A DNA stretch of 64,000 nucleotides from Vibrio zhugei. GTDB lineage: Bacteria; Pseudomonadota; Gammaproteobacteria; Enterobacterales; Vibrionaceae. Under the pieces are notes generated by a model that ran no database searches, was not told the DNA's origin, and was given only the letters and a program-made list of their open reading frames with translations. Every line of letters starts with the position of its first letter. The first letter of the stretch is position 1. The stretch is from assembly GCF_003716875.1 (NCBI RefSeq), contig NZ_CP033078.1, positions 1,860,001 to 1,924,000 on the forward strand. Reading direction: 5' to 3'. Of the stretch, positions 7,434-15,012 are shown piece after piece. Both the position numbers and the translations under genes were made by a program.

Positions 7434-9978
7434 AGATCACTTCCTCTGCAAATTTGCCAACGTTATTCGATATGTCACTGCCATATAATCCCCAAAAGAG
7501 TGTTCCTCCTGCAACTAAAGCTATCGATAAGCCTCCTGTAACAGGAATAGCTGCTAAAGCGATACCTATCCGAATACCTGAAACAACATTTACAGCACCG
7601 GAAACGGTATTTTTTACCAAGCTACGGTTACAGGTTTCCTCAAACCAACCACTCGTATTGCATGTTTTGGCTACATCCATAGCATTACCATACAAGCCAG
7701 CCCCAATCACTAACCCATTGGCCACACCCAAAAATCGACTGAACGACATCGCTTGCTTATACAAACTTGTCATCTCAATCCCTGAGACCGCTTTAGAGAA
7801 ATCTTTCGCGCGATACAATTGTCGCTTACCGACATTTAGGTAGTCATTAATGCGCTTAGCCTGAACATTTTTAATGTAGCCCGGTTTGCCAACCTCGGAG
7901 AGCATCGATTTCATCTCACTTTGAAATGCTCTCGCTTCTTTTCTCCATGCTTTATAGTCAGGGTTAGAATAAAGAGCCTGCCCTGATAAGCCTTTGGTTT
8001 TCTCTGCGATATAACGTGAATATTCTGCAAATGACTTCATTCGCTGGCTAAGCTTATCTCCTTGAACCTGAGCTCCCGCAACCACAGCACCCGCTCCGGC
8101 AACGATATCATTTAGGCTAAAATCACGAAGGCCTGATGATGCTGACTCATCTTGGTAAACATCTAGACCTGATGTCGCCGCAACAAGTAAAGCATTGGTG
8201 GCCGTTTCATGATGCTCTGCAAACCATTTCTTCTCTTCACTAGAAAGCTGCAAAAACTCAGTCATAAGTTCATTAGCTTGTTTGATAGCGAGCTCTTCAT
8301 CTGGGTGTTTTTCTATCCATGGCGATACAACTAAAGGCATACCCTCAATAATCTGGCTAAAGCTACGTTTAAGATGAGGGTTTGACTTTAATACATGATC
8401 AATAATGCTTTTATCTTTCGATAGATACGTTTCTTGGGCAAAATCCTCCACACTCATTTTTTTATCAGCGAAGACAAGATACACATCATCGACGTCCTGA
8501 GGAGATATGCTGGCTAAGTTTGCCACAACGAGGTCATTATCCAAAACATTCTCACTACCGATAGGTTTAAGTGACGTTCCCTGAAAATCACCGTTGTAAG
8601 CATAGTGAGTGTTTGCAGCTTGATTGTATGTCTTGGGCTCCACTGGCGGTAAATCACGTTGAACTATTTTGGTACTATCAAGATCTACAGGCTCTTGAAC
8701 CTTGAGCGTATCCCCGACTTTCAACGACATCGGGTCAGCGTTGTACTGTGGATTCAAATCCAGTAATTGTTTCGCCGACAAACCATATTGCTCTGCAATG
8801 GCTCCCCATGATTCTCGTTGGTTGGTTTTAGAATCCGTCCCAACAGTATGCATTTCTGGTTTATTCTCTGCTTTCTCTGTGTCCGCAGGCTGAATGGTTT
8901 GTCTTTCTGCGACAGGTTGCTTGGGCGCAGCAAGCAATTCGTTGATATCAAGTTTAATACCATGTTGAGCCAACCAGTCATCATTGAGGTTGTCGAGCTC
9001 TTCTCGGGTAATTGGCTGTTCAAGATAAATCAGATATTGATTTTCAACGTCTTTACCTTCGAGCTTCCAGTAAACCAGAATAGCACTTTGATAGATGTTG
9101 TAACCTTGCTCATCATTGAGCTGCTCGTGAGTGGAACGTGTCGCGTAGAAGGCCCACTTGCCATTTCCTAGCAGCTTGTACTCTTGAACTAAACGACCAT
9201 TGTAGAAATGGTAGTAGTAGCCTTCTGTTGGTAGCCCCAAACGCTCACCAAGCTGCACGGAAGGAACAACGGGGATAAAGGCTTCTCGTACTATACCAGA
9301 GCCTATAGGCTTTACCTGCACAGTGTCGGGGACACTAATTCCCAAAGCATTGGAAGCCACTTTGGCGACCAATTTTTTCGGTTCATCAAAGGCGGTATGA
9401 GCGATATATTTGGTACCGTGCTCGGTTGCCTCCGTCTGCCAACGGCCAATCAGGGCTTCTTGTTGGGTTTTCGCCAGTTCAAACGCATACCCCACGCTTT
9501 TTCGAAACGTCTCATCGGAGCAAGCCACTTCAAAGCAATATTCGTATTGCAGCTTTGGTGGTGCATCTGAGGTATCGGGTTTTACGGGCTCAGGAACATA
9601 GGTTCCTTCAATGTTAGGCGCATAGCCCGCGGCGTTTTGAGTGGGCGTAGCACTGCCAGCCGCACCGCCTAACATTCTCGTTCTGGAAAGGTAGGCACTT
9701 TTCGCTTCTGGCGATAACACCTCTTGCCCTTCCGCCGACAAGCTCCATGATTTGCTCATGCCATCTCGGAGCATCACAGGCTTAGAAGGGGAATCCGTCA
9801 ATAGTGCTAACTCACCACTTTTCAGCTTGTCCATAAAACTGGAATAGCTCATCCCCTGAGGGAGTGCTGAGCCTAACGCTCTTTCGTCCAACCTTCCAAT
9901 ATCACCTTCAACCTGACCGAACTCATATGCCATTAGTTCGGTTAACCGTACCACTCGATAACCCACAGTTAAATCCAT
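7426..9978 (-). CDS. LysM-containing polymorphic toxin, probable T6SS-type effector with membrane-active tail
   Basis: 850 residues, no signal peptide. An N-terminal unknown region (1-140) leads to a segment at ~165-330 with LGLPTEGYYYHFYNGRLVQE. This resembles the MIX marker of Vibrio type VI effectors (R-x-G-h-h-Y-h-h), but the Arg is not in place. A LysM domain follows at ~388-432 (SWGAIAEQYGLSAKQLLDLN, then LKVGDTLKV), which may bind peptidoglycan. The region 540-740 is helical. The last ~100 residues are hydrophobic and Gly-rich (LGVANGLVIGAGLYGNA; IGIALAAIPVTGGLSIALV), as in colicin-like pore formers. A membrane immunity gene overlaps its stop. Together this suggests an antibacterial toxin delivered into the periplasm or inner membrane. 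No vgrG, PAAR or secretion genes are in the window, so T6SS delivery is inference. Confidence 0.7.
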   Translation of the reverse strand: MDLTVGYRVVRLTELMAYEFGQVEGDIGRLDERALGSALPQGMSYSSFMDKLKSGELALLTDSPSKPVMLRDGMSKSWSLSAEGQEVLSPEAKSAYLSRTRMLGGAAGSATPTQNAAGYAPNIEGTYVPEPVKPDTSDAPPKLQYEYCFEVACSDETFRKSVGYAFELAKTQQEALIGRWQTEATEHGTKYIAHTAFDEPKKLVAKVASNALGISVPDTVQVKPIGSGIVREAFIPVVPSVQLGERLGLPTEGYYYHFYNGRLVQEYKLLGNGKWAFYATRSTHEQLNDEQGYNIYQSAILVYWKLEGKDVENQYLIYLEQPITREELDNLNDDWLAQHGIKLDINELLAAPKQPVAERQTIQPADTEKAENKPEMHTVGTDSKTNQRESWGAIAEQYGLSAKQLLDLNPQYNADPMSLKVGDTLKVQEPVDLDSTKIVQRDLPPVEPKTYNQAANTHYAYNGDFQGTSLKPIGSENVLDNDLVVANLASISPQDVDDVYLVFADKKMSVEDFAQETYLSKDKSIIDHVLKSNPHLKRSFSQIIEGMPLVVSPWIEKHPDEELAIKQANELMTEFLQLSSEEKKWFAEHHETATNALLVAATSGLDVYQDESASSGLRDFSLNDIVAGAGAVVAGAQVQGDKLSQRMKSFAEYSRYIAEKTKGLSGQALYSNPDYKAWRKEARAFQSEMKSMLSEVGKPGYIKNVQAKRINDYLNVGKRQLYRAKDFSKAVSGIEMTSLYKQAMSFSRFLGVANGLVIGAGLYGNAMDVAKTCNTSGWFEETCNRSLVKNTVSGAVNVVSGIRIGIALAAIPVTGGLSIALVAGGTLFWGLYGSDISNNVGKFAEEVIFD

Positions 9979-10142
9979 CCGCTACTTTCAATGGACGTAT
10001 TCTACCTAACCAGCGGGAGTTGCAGGATTTATAACCATAAGTTCAGTCTACCAATTGCAAACATTGTGATTTTTATTCACTGAATACAACCACGTTGATA
10101 ATGACTTAATCATTAACCAACATACCCCAAATAAAAATAGGG

Positions 10143-10176
10143 CATAGTTTGGGAGGTGTTATCCTCCCAAACTATG
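10143..10176. terminator. Strong hairpin after rnhA
   Basis: A perfect 14-base inverted repeat (CATAGTTTGGGAGG and its complement) around a 6-base loop, directly downstream of the RNase HI gene on the minus strand. No T run follows, so it is a terminator candidate by stem strength and position only. Confidence 0.55.
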
Positions 10177-10186
10177 ACTTCTTGTA

Positions 10187-10627
10187 TTAGTCAGCTTCCG
10201 CCGCTTCAACCGCCAACAGGTCAGCTCTTTCGTTCCCTTCAATGCCCGAATGTGCTTTGACCTTAAATACCTCGACGTACTTCCTAGAACTCAACTCGTC
10301 CACTTGTTGCCAAAGCTGGCGGTTTTTAACCGGTTTCTTATCCGCTCGACGCCAACCTCGGTCTTTCCAATCATCCATCCAGATGTTGAAACCTTTCACA
10401 CAATAATCGCTGTCCGAATAGATAACGTCCCCATCTTCTGCGTATTCCAATGCTTCAATTAAGGCCAGTAGTTCCAGCTCAGCATTGTCGGTTTTTCGAT
10501 TGATGGTAAAACTCTCTTCATGAACAATCTCATTGTCTTCATCCATAACCACCAGCCCGATACCACCTCGTGTACATCCGTGTTGGTTGTTTGGTGCAGC
10601 GCCGTCTACGTAAATTGAATAGCTCAT
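10187..10627 (-). CDS. RNase HI-family ribonuclease
   Basis: 146 residues, a full RNase H fold that would cut the RNA strand of RNA:DNA hybrids. Catalytic positions are visible: Asp in IYVDGAAPNN, Glu in NAELELLALIEAL, Asp in VIYSDSDYCVKG and the last Asp in GIEGNERADLLAVE. The basic handle DRGWRRADKKPVKNRQLW is present. It is not the housekeeping rnhA by context: it sits in the island between AlpA-type regulators and the toxin. A truncated paralogue ends the array at 2103-2345. Its role in the element is unknown. Good RBS (AGAGAG) before ATG 10627. Confidence 0.88.
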   Translation of the reverse strand: MSYSIYVDGAAPNNQHGCTRGGIGLVVMDEDNEIVHEESFTINRKTDNAELELLALIEALEYAEDGDVIYSDSDYCVKGFNIWMDDWKDRGWRRADKKPVKNRQLWQQVDELSSRKYVEVFKVKAHSGIEGNERADLLAVEAAEAD

Positions 10628-10648
10628 TTTTTATCTCTCTCTAATTGT

Positions 10649-10682
10649 AAAAAGGGCGCATGACTTTGCTTAGCCAGCGCCC
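10649..10682 (-). terminator. Rho-independent terminator after the alpA-like gene
   Basis: On the minus strand GGGCGC and GCGCCC pair across a 17-base loop and are followed by five T residues. It separates the AlpA-type regulator from the RNase HI gene. Confidence 0.6.
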
Positions 10683-10709
10683 CGTTGCTGATGTGATTTG
10701 ATGTTTGTG

Positions 10710-10910
10710 TTACTGAAAGGATTCTTGGTTGTCTCGCATGCTCAGACGCGATTCCATCCATTCCTCTATTTCGCTTTCGACCCAAGCTACCGCTCGTCCG
10801 CCGAGTGGGACACTCTTAGGAAAATCGGTTTCATCTGCCATGAACTTGTAGATAGTTGAACGGCCTAGTCCTGTTAGTGACATCACTTCTTTAAGTCGTA
10901 GAAATCTCAT
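10710..10910 (-). CDS. AlpA-family DNA-binding regulator
   Basis: 66 residues. A MerR-like winged helix-turn-helix of the AlpA family: MRFLRLKEVMSLTGLGRST at the N-terminus, then IYKFMADETDFPKSVPLGG and AVAWVESEIEEWMESRL. AlpA proteins activate integrase or excision genes in P4-like satellites and islands. I chose ATG 10910 because AGGAG lies eight bases before it. The longer frame to 11027 runs into the preceding gene. No integrase is seen nearby, so its target is unknown. Confidence 0.88.
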   Translation of the reverse strand: MRFLRLKEVMSLTGLGRSTIYKFMADETDFPKSVPLGGRAVAWVESEIEEWMESRLSMRDNQESFQ

Positions 10911-10974
10911 GGGAATTGTCTCCTCTTGTATATACCCATGGGATAAGCCGCAACTGTAAAAAAATGCAGTCGGT

Positions 10975-11574
10975 CTATTCCAAGCTAGAGCCAAAGAAGT
11001 AACGCGCTTCTTTCCACGCTTCAACAAGAATGCTCATGCGATAGAAGACACTGTGTTTGATGTTCATGTCTTTATTTCGACAGCGTGTCCCCAAGCCATA
11101 GTGACCACGGTCATTGAGAAGCACTATTGAACGTTCTTTGCCGCTGTAGTGCTTTTCTATCGCTTCTTGCCAAGCCGTTTTAAGATGCTCAGCCAATTCG
11201 TTGCGTTTTTCCCAGCAAATAGCATCACCAAAATACTGGCTGTAATCAGTAAACAGCATCACGCGATAGTTGTGGGATGGCACCTTATCTTCCCGCTTAC
11301 GCCATACATAGAACAGAGAATCCGTATTAAGTTTTTCTTTAAGCAACTTAAAGTAATCGTTGAGGATACTGAGGTCGGTATCTTGATGGTCTTCTGGCAA
11401 AAACAAGTCCAAACGTGTGGCGAGAGCGATGTCAAACTGACTGAGTGCCTGCTCAAAGACATCGACCATTGAGGTCAGTGCTGACTCGTATAACCCCTTG
11501 TCGCTGTAATACAGCGGGTAATCTTCAAAAGTTCTATCAAGAGTAATGCTTGGGAGGTAGGTTCTATTCGCCAT
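10975..11574 (-). CDS. YfjJ/YagK-like (inovirus Gp2-type) protein, copy 1
   Basis: 199 residues from the ATG at 11574; an alternative ATG lies at 11610. It has the layout of the YagK/YfjJ C-terminal domain family, often annotated as inovirus-type Gp2: TFEDYPLYYSDKGLYESAL, then LATRLDLFLPED, a central YRVMLFTDYSQYFG and WQEAIEKHY, and a C-terminal FYRMSILVEA. Gp2-type proteins start rolling-circle replication in filamentous phages, but for the YfjJ branch the function is unproven. It is paralogous to the next two genes upstream, and all three lie head to tail. The end overlaps no other gene; AlpA follows after 64 bases. Confidence 0.75.
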   Translation of the reverse strand: MANRTYLPSITLDRTFEDYPLYYSDKGLYESALTSMVDVFEQALSQFDIALATRLDLFLPEDHQDTDLSILNDYFKLLKEKLNTDSLFYVWRKREDKVPSHNYRVMLFTDYSQYFGDAICWEKRNELAEHLKTAWQEAIEKHYSGKERSIVLLNDRGHYGLGTRCRNKDMNIKHSVFYRMSILVEAWKEARYFFGSSLE

Positions 11575-11627
11575 GAGTAATGCCTTTTTGTGTGTGAATA
11601 ACATAGGCATTACTCGCGCTGTATTTT

Positions 11628-12185
11628 TTAAGGTGAGTCGTGACTGCGACCAAAACTCATGCTGCGGTTATCGTCGCTTAGGGGGACGGGCCTCGCGAGA
11701 CGACTCATCCGATAGAAGAGTTCATTTAACTGCAATGGAAACGCTTCATCCCCTTTTAGAAGTTCGTACATGTCATCAGCAGGGGAATACGCCAGCCCTA
11801 AGCACCTTCTACCGTAGCTGGTTTCGACTGCTCTATCCCATGCTTTTCTGACTCTGGACAGGTAGCGACTCCTCCCGCACCCACTTTTGCCTAAACAAAG
11901 ATACAACCGCTTATCAAAGAACAAGACAAGGTGATACTGGCTGGTGGACTCACACGCCTTGAACCAAACATGGCAAATGACCGTTTGGTGATATTGGTGA
12001 GGCCTACGCCTGTACTTCATTAGGCACAACTCATTGGTTTCCAACTCCAAGGTACGAAAGAAATGACTGAAGACCTCAGAATGGTCTCCATCGAAGTCAC
12101 TTGGTAGACGTACATTAAAGTGAGCGACACAAAGTTTAGGATATTGGCCGAGCGCTTCAGTCAGCACTCGGTCGATTCCCTCCAA
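11628..12185 (-). CDS. YfjJ/YagK-like protein, copy 2, start codon unclear
   Basis: 185 residues from the first possible start, TTG 12185. Homology to the flanking paralogues begins further upstream, at about 12263 (LTITHDRTFNGKPLYYHKDG matches the RTFEDYPLYYSDKG of copy 1). The frame stays open back to a TAG near 12374 but holds no ATG, GTG or TTG before 12185. So either translation begins at a rare codon, or the front was damaged. Family core features are present: VAHFNVRLPSDF, YHLVLFFDKRLYLCLG, VRKAWDRAVE, ELFYRMSRLA. Cys-rich compared with its paralogues. A 10-bp hairpin lies upstream at 12319-12353. Confidence 0.6.
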   Translation of the reverse strand: MEGIDRVLTEALGQYPKLCVAHFNVRLPSDFDGDHSEVFSHFFRTLELETNELCLMKYRRRPHQYHQTVICHVWFKACESTSQYHLVLFFDKRLYLCLGKSGCGRSRYLSRVRKAWDRAVETSYGRRCLGLAYSPADDMYELLKGDEAFPLQLNELFYRMSRLARPVPLSDDNRSMSFGRSHDSP

Positions 12186-12318
12186 GTACTCAAGGACAAG
12201 GCCATCTTTGTGGTAGTAGAGCGGTTTCCCATTAAACGTTCGGTCATGAGTGATTGTGAGGTGGTTAGACGCTTCTGAGCGATTGTGAATAAGGCTGAGG
12301 TGATTTGGTATGATGATG

Positions 12319-12353
12319 AGTTCCTGTGGTTTACTGTCATTCTCACAGGAACT
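12319..12353. promoter_or_regulatory. Hairpin between YfjJ-like copies 3 and 2
   Basis: AGTTCCTGTG (12319-12328) pairs perfectly with CACAGGAACT (12344-12353) over a 15-base loop. It lies just after the stop of copy 3 and inside the open N-terminal extension of copy 2. It could be an attenuator or terminator between them. Confidence 0.5.
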
Positions 12354-12374
12354 GAGACTGCCGTTATTTTTAAG

Positions 12375-13055
12375 CTACTTATGACTATGGCCGAAATTGC
12401 GTCTACCGCTACCAAAGTGCTTCGTGCTCTCTTTTGCTAGATAGCTAATGTGCTTGAAGAACTCATCAAACGCATCATCAAAGTCATCAGAGTTACAATT
12501 CAAGCGGTGGATGACCACACTGTCGCTATTCTTTCTCTTTGAAAAATGGACTAATCCATTTGCTTCTTCGTAGTCGACACCGGCCACCCTCGCCCATGCC
12601 TCTACGATAAAAGAGCCTAAGTTCTCCTGTTGCGTTTGAGTTTTCCCCAACCAGTTAAATCTATCTTTGTTGAACATGAGTACTAGGTGATAGTGTTCAT
12701 TCATCGAAGTAGAGCGCTCCCTCACCCAAGCAATCCGCACTTTGCAGGGATGCACTCTAGCACTCCCTTCTCTTTTCTTTCGTTTTCCCGAGTGATCAAT
12801 CTGCGACTGTAATGAGCGTAGAAAGTCGGTCATGACATTACCGCTCTTTTCGTTTTTCCTTAGCTTGGGAAACCTCAAATCCACACGAACAGCCATTAGC
12901 CGAGGATACTCGTCCAATGCGAGATCAATCGTATTGTGCATTTTCTCTAAGTAGTCGATATAGAGTGGACCATGCTCGGTCTGGATAGGTCTACCCAGAA
13001 ACGTTTTCTTGGTGGTTAGTCTGAGGTTTTTGTTTTTTCTAGAACGTACATTCAT
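12375..13055 (-). CDS. YfjJ/YagK-like (inovirus Gp2-type) protein, copy 3
   Basis: 226 residues, the longest of three tandem paralogues. It has a basic N-terminus (MNVRSRKNKNLRL), the shared TFLGRPIQTEHGPLYIDYLE and AVRVDLRFPKL segments, a central HYHLVLMFNKDRFNWLG with His residues, WARVAGVDYEE and a C-terminal DDAFDEFFKHISYLA. The His-rich strand resembles the metal-binding part of Rep/relaxase HUH folds, but I cannot align a full HUH plus Tyr motif. First gene of the tandem set, with a good Shine-Dalgarno (AGGAG) before ATG 13055 and a long repeat-rich leader upstream. Confidence 0.75.
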   Translation of the reverse strand: MNVRSRKNKNLRLTTKKTFLGRPIQTEHGPLYIDYLEKMHNTIDLALDEYPRLMAVRVDLRFPKLRKNEKSGNVMTDFLRSLQSQIDHSGKRKKREGSARVHPCKVRIAWVRERSTSMNEHYHLVLMFNKDRFNWLGKTQTQQENLGSFIVEAWARVAGVDYEEANGLVHFSKRKNSDSVVIHRLNCNSDDFDDAFDEFFKHISYLAKESTKHFGSGRRNFGHSHK

Positions 13056-13397
13056 TCCTATCTACTCCTGTGTTTAGGTTCATAGATAGGTCTGTGTCGT
13101 TAATTTTTAATTGCGTACTGTGAGTCACTATGGTGACTCAGTAGAGGGTAATATGTCGATGTAATGGGTGAGTAGGTATGGTAGATATGACAGTAATAAT
13201 ACTAACCAGACAGACATTAACGACACTTAATTCCTTTAACATTTAGCCCTTTACAGACACACAAAAATCGAATCACAATTAACAATTACGCAAAATTTCA
13301 GAAACATTCAGCCTTGCATGGCAAAAAGCAAATTTGACTTACTATCAAATTAAAGGACAAGAGATGAGAGAAAAAAGAAGGGAGGATACCGTTGTGT
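13056..13397. promoter_or_regulatory. Intergenic region with nested inverted repeats
   Basis: 342 bases upstream of copy 3. It has a 20-base palindrome at 13121-13140 (TGAGTCAC, 4-base spacer, GTGACTCA), nested inside a wider inverted repeat: GTGTCGTTAA at 13094-13103 and its exact complement TTAACGACAC at 13217-13226. The arrangement suits a promoter-operator region for the AlpA-type proteins or a replication origin used by the Gp2-like proteins. Neither is proven. Confidence 0.5.
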
Positions 13398-13787
13398 TTA
13401 GAAGCAGTTTGCATCGCGGATAGTAATTTTCTTCGCGACCCAAGTAACAATGTCGTTGTACTTCCATCGAGGAATGTCTTTCGAGACACACGGAGGAAAA
13501 TCTCCAGCTTTAATCATTCGATACAAGGTATCTTTGTTAAAGCCAATCATGTTCAGCAACGTTTTCCGGTCAACCAACTTCATTGAATTTTCGAGATTCG
13601 GTGACGTTATCATACCTTCATGCCAAACACCATCGACCCAGGCTTGTACTTCTTCCACTATCCATGCAGAAGCACGTTTACCAATGTGAATTTGCCTTGG
13701 GAACTTCCCCTCTCCAATCAATAAGTATAAATGAGCTCGGCTGATGCCCGTCAGCTCCGATAGCTCTTTACGTCTGATAAGTTGCAT
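13398..13787 (-). CDS. Double AlpA-type regulator
   Basis: 129 residues made of two AlpA-like helix-turn-helix units in tandem. Unit one (residues 1-60) reads LIRRKELSELTGISRAHLYL, then GEGKFPRQIHIGKRASAWI and EEVQAWVDG. Unit two (~68-125) reads MKLVDRKTLLNMIGFNKDTL, YRMIKAGDFPPCV and WKYNDIVTWVAKK. The fusion would give a protein able to contact two half sites by itself, for example the inverted repeats in the neighbouring intergenic region. Single AlpA proteins are more common. It is on the same strand as the Gp2-like genes. Confidence 0.82.
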   Translation of the reverse strand: MQLIRRKELSELTGISRAHLYLLIGEGKFPRQIHIGKRASAWIVEEVQAWVDGVWHEGMITSPNLENSMKLVDRKTLLNMIGFNKDTLYRMIKAGDFPPCVSKDIPRWKYNDIVTWVAKKITIRDANCF

Positions 13788-14111
13788 GATGTGAATCCTT
13801 TGGTTATTTCGTTCACATCAAAGGCAAGCGCCGTAAATTTTTGCAGAACAACAGAAGCTCTAACTGCTCGTCTAAATCAAGAACCTATTCGATCAAACAT
13901 CAAAGATTATTTGAAAGAAAATCGAATTAACAATATAAGATTTCTAAAAACCACTTTTATTGCACTTAATAAGCATACAGAGCCCAACAGCCCTCAATTT
14001 TAATAAAAAAAATCGTCGAAATATTTCGATTTTTCTTGTTAAAAGTTTGCGATATTCAATCTAAAAAATTACTCTGTTTTTCCACAAAGATTTAATGAGC
14101 ACACATCAATC
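13788..14111. other. AT-rich intergenic region between divergent genes
   Basis: 324 bases between the double AlpA gene (minus) and an unknown plus-strand gene. A short plus frame (13782-14003) lacks a ribosome site and any recognisable similarity. The region should contain divergent promoters, but no clear -35/-10 pair or repeat was picked out. Confidence 0.35.
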
Positions 14112-14540
14112 ATGAAAGGCCCAACCCATCGATTCACTCTCTTTCGAGATAACTCTCACGACAGTGAATTGCGCTTTTACATCAGTTACCTGTATTTCAA
14201 AAAACATAGGAATCTATTAAACGGTTATGACTTATCCGTGCTACAACGCAGTGGGTTAAAACATCACTTCACCGAGATTGTTGCAGAAAGCCTTATGATA
14301 CTTACGGAAGATCTAGAAAACGGAATTCTTAGGGATGAGAAAAAAAGAGAGATACGCTATCTACTAAATGACCTAAACAGCGCTACTCAAAAATACATGC
14401 TTCCACATTATTGTACGTCGTGGATCAACAGCTATAGAGCGCTTTTCTTTGTTTATCTAATCATTAAAATTTCAATAAAAAGCAACATTTTAATAACAAG
14501 CAGCCGTTTTTCTAAAGTGTACATAGGACAGTTTTTATGA
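14112..14540 (+). CDS. Hypothetical protein
   Basis: 142 residues of unknown family. The first two thirds are charged and helical (HDSELRFYISYLYFKKHRN; LMILTEDLENGILRDEKKRE), and the C-terminal third contains a hydrophobic stretch (SYRALFFVYLIIKISI). The Shine-Dalgarno before ATG 14112 is weak. Codon use is AT-rich, in line with the island rather than the backbone. The next gene starts 63 bases later in the same reading frame. Confidence 0.45.
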   Translation: MKGPTHRFTLFRDNSHDSELRFYISYLYFKKHRNLLNGYDLSVLQRSGLKHHFTEIVAESLMILTEDLENGILRDEKKREIRYLLNDLNSATQKYMLPHYCTSWINSYRALFFVYLIIKISIKSNILITSSRFSKVYIGQFL

Positions 14541-14603
14541 CCCACGTTAAACTCACGTGGTCAGCAAGAAAGAAAAGAAGAACATGAAAAGAAAATTCGA
14601 GAT

Positions 14604-15011
14604 ATGTTCATTAGAGAGTTGAGTCAAGAAGACAGACAACGAAATTCATATTTTCGTGAAGGCGATGACAAACAGCCATATCTAACAGAAGAAAACCTTA
14701 CCGATGAGAAAGTTGAACAGTATTTAAAAGACGAAGAAAAAACTATCGAAAAGATACGTAGTGAAGGCTCACCTTATCTAGACGCTTTAAGAGAGTTAGA
14801 AAATTACGATCCTGTCAATGACCTATATGCCAAAAACAAAATCATTGACTATTTCAATATCATTGCATTCACTCAAGAGGCCTACCGAGGTGAAAATGCT
14901 CGCTTCTTGGAACAGTTACAACGACTCTATAGACAATCCTACAGTGAGTTGTCCTCATATCGAGGAATCATAAAAAATGACAACCATGAGTTAATCCCCG
15001 ATTTCAGATAA
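14604..15011 (+). pseudogene. Hypothetical gene, 5' part, interrupted by IS30 element
   Basis: 135 residues, rich in Glu and Lys and probably helical (LTDEKVEQYLKDEEKTIEKI; YDPVNDLYAKNKIIDYFNII). No family recognised. The frame ends in TAATAA a few bases before the left end of the IS30-family element, and a continuing frame appears right after the element (AVEFGINKTYERLIKQF). I read both pieces as one gene of about 260 codons split by the insertion. The upstream frame is open back to the stop of the previous ORF, so the true start may be earlier than ATG 14604. Confidence 0.5.
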
Positions 15012-15012
15012 T

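Noticed and set aside
7426..9978. Calling the large toxin a canonical MIX effector
   Set aside because: The R-x-G-h-h-Y pattern lacks the Arg and no T6SS gene is in the window, so only a resemblance is claimed.
10143..13140. Repeats and hairpins considered as a CRISPR array
   Set aside because: They are isolated inverted repeats, not regularly spaced direct repeats with spacers.
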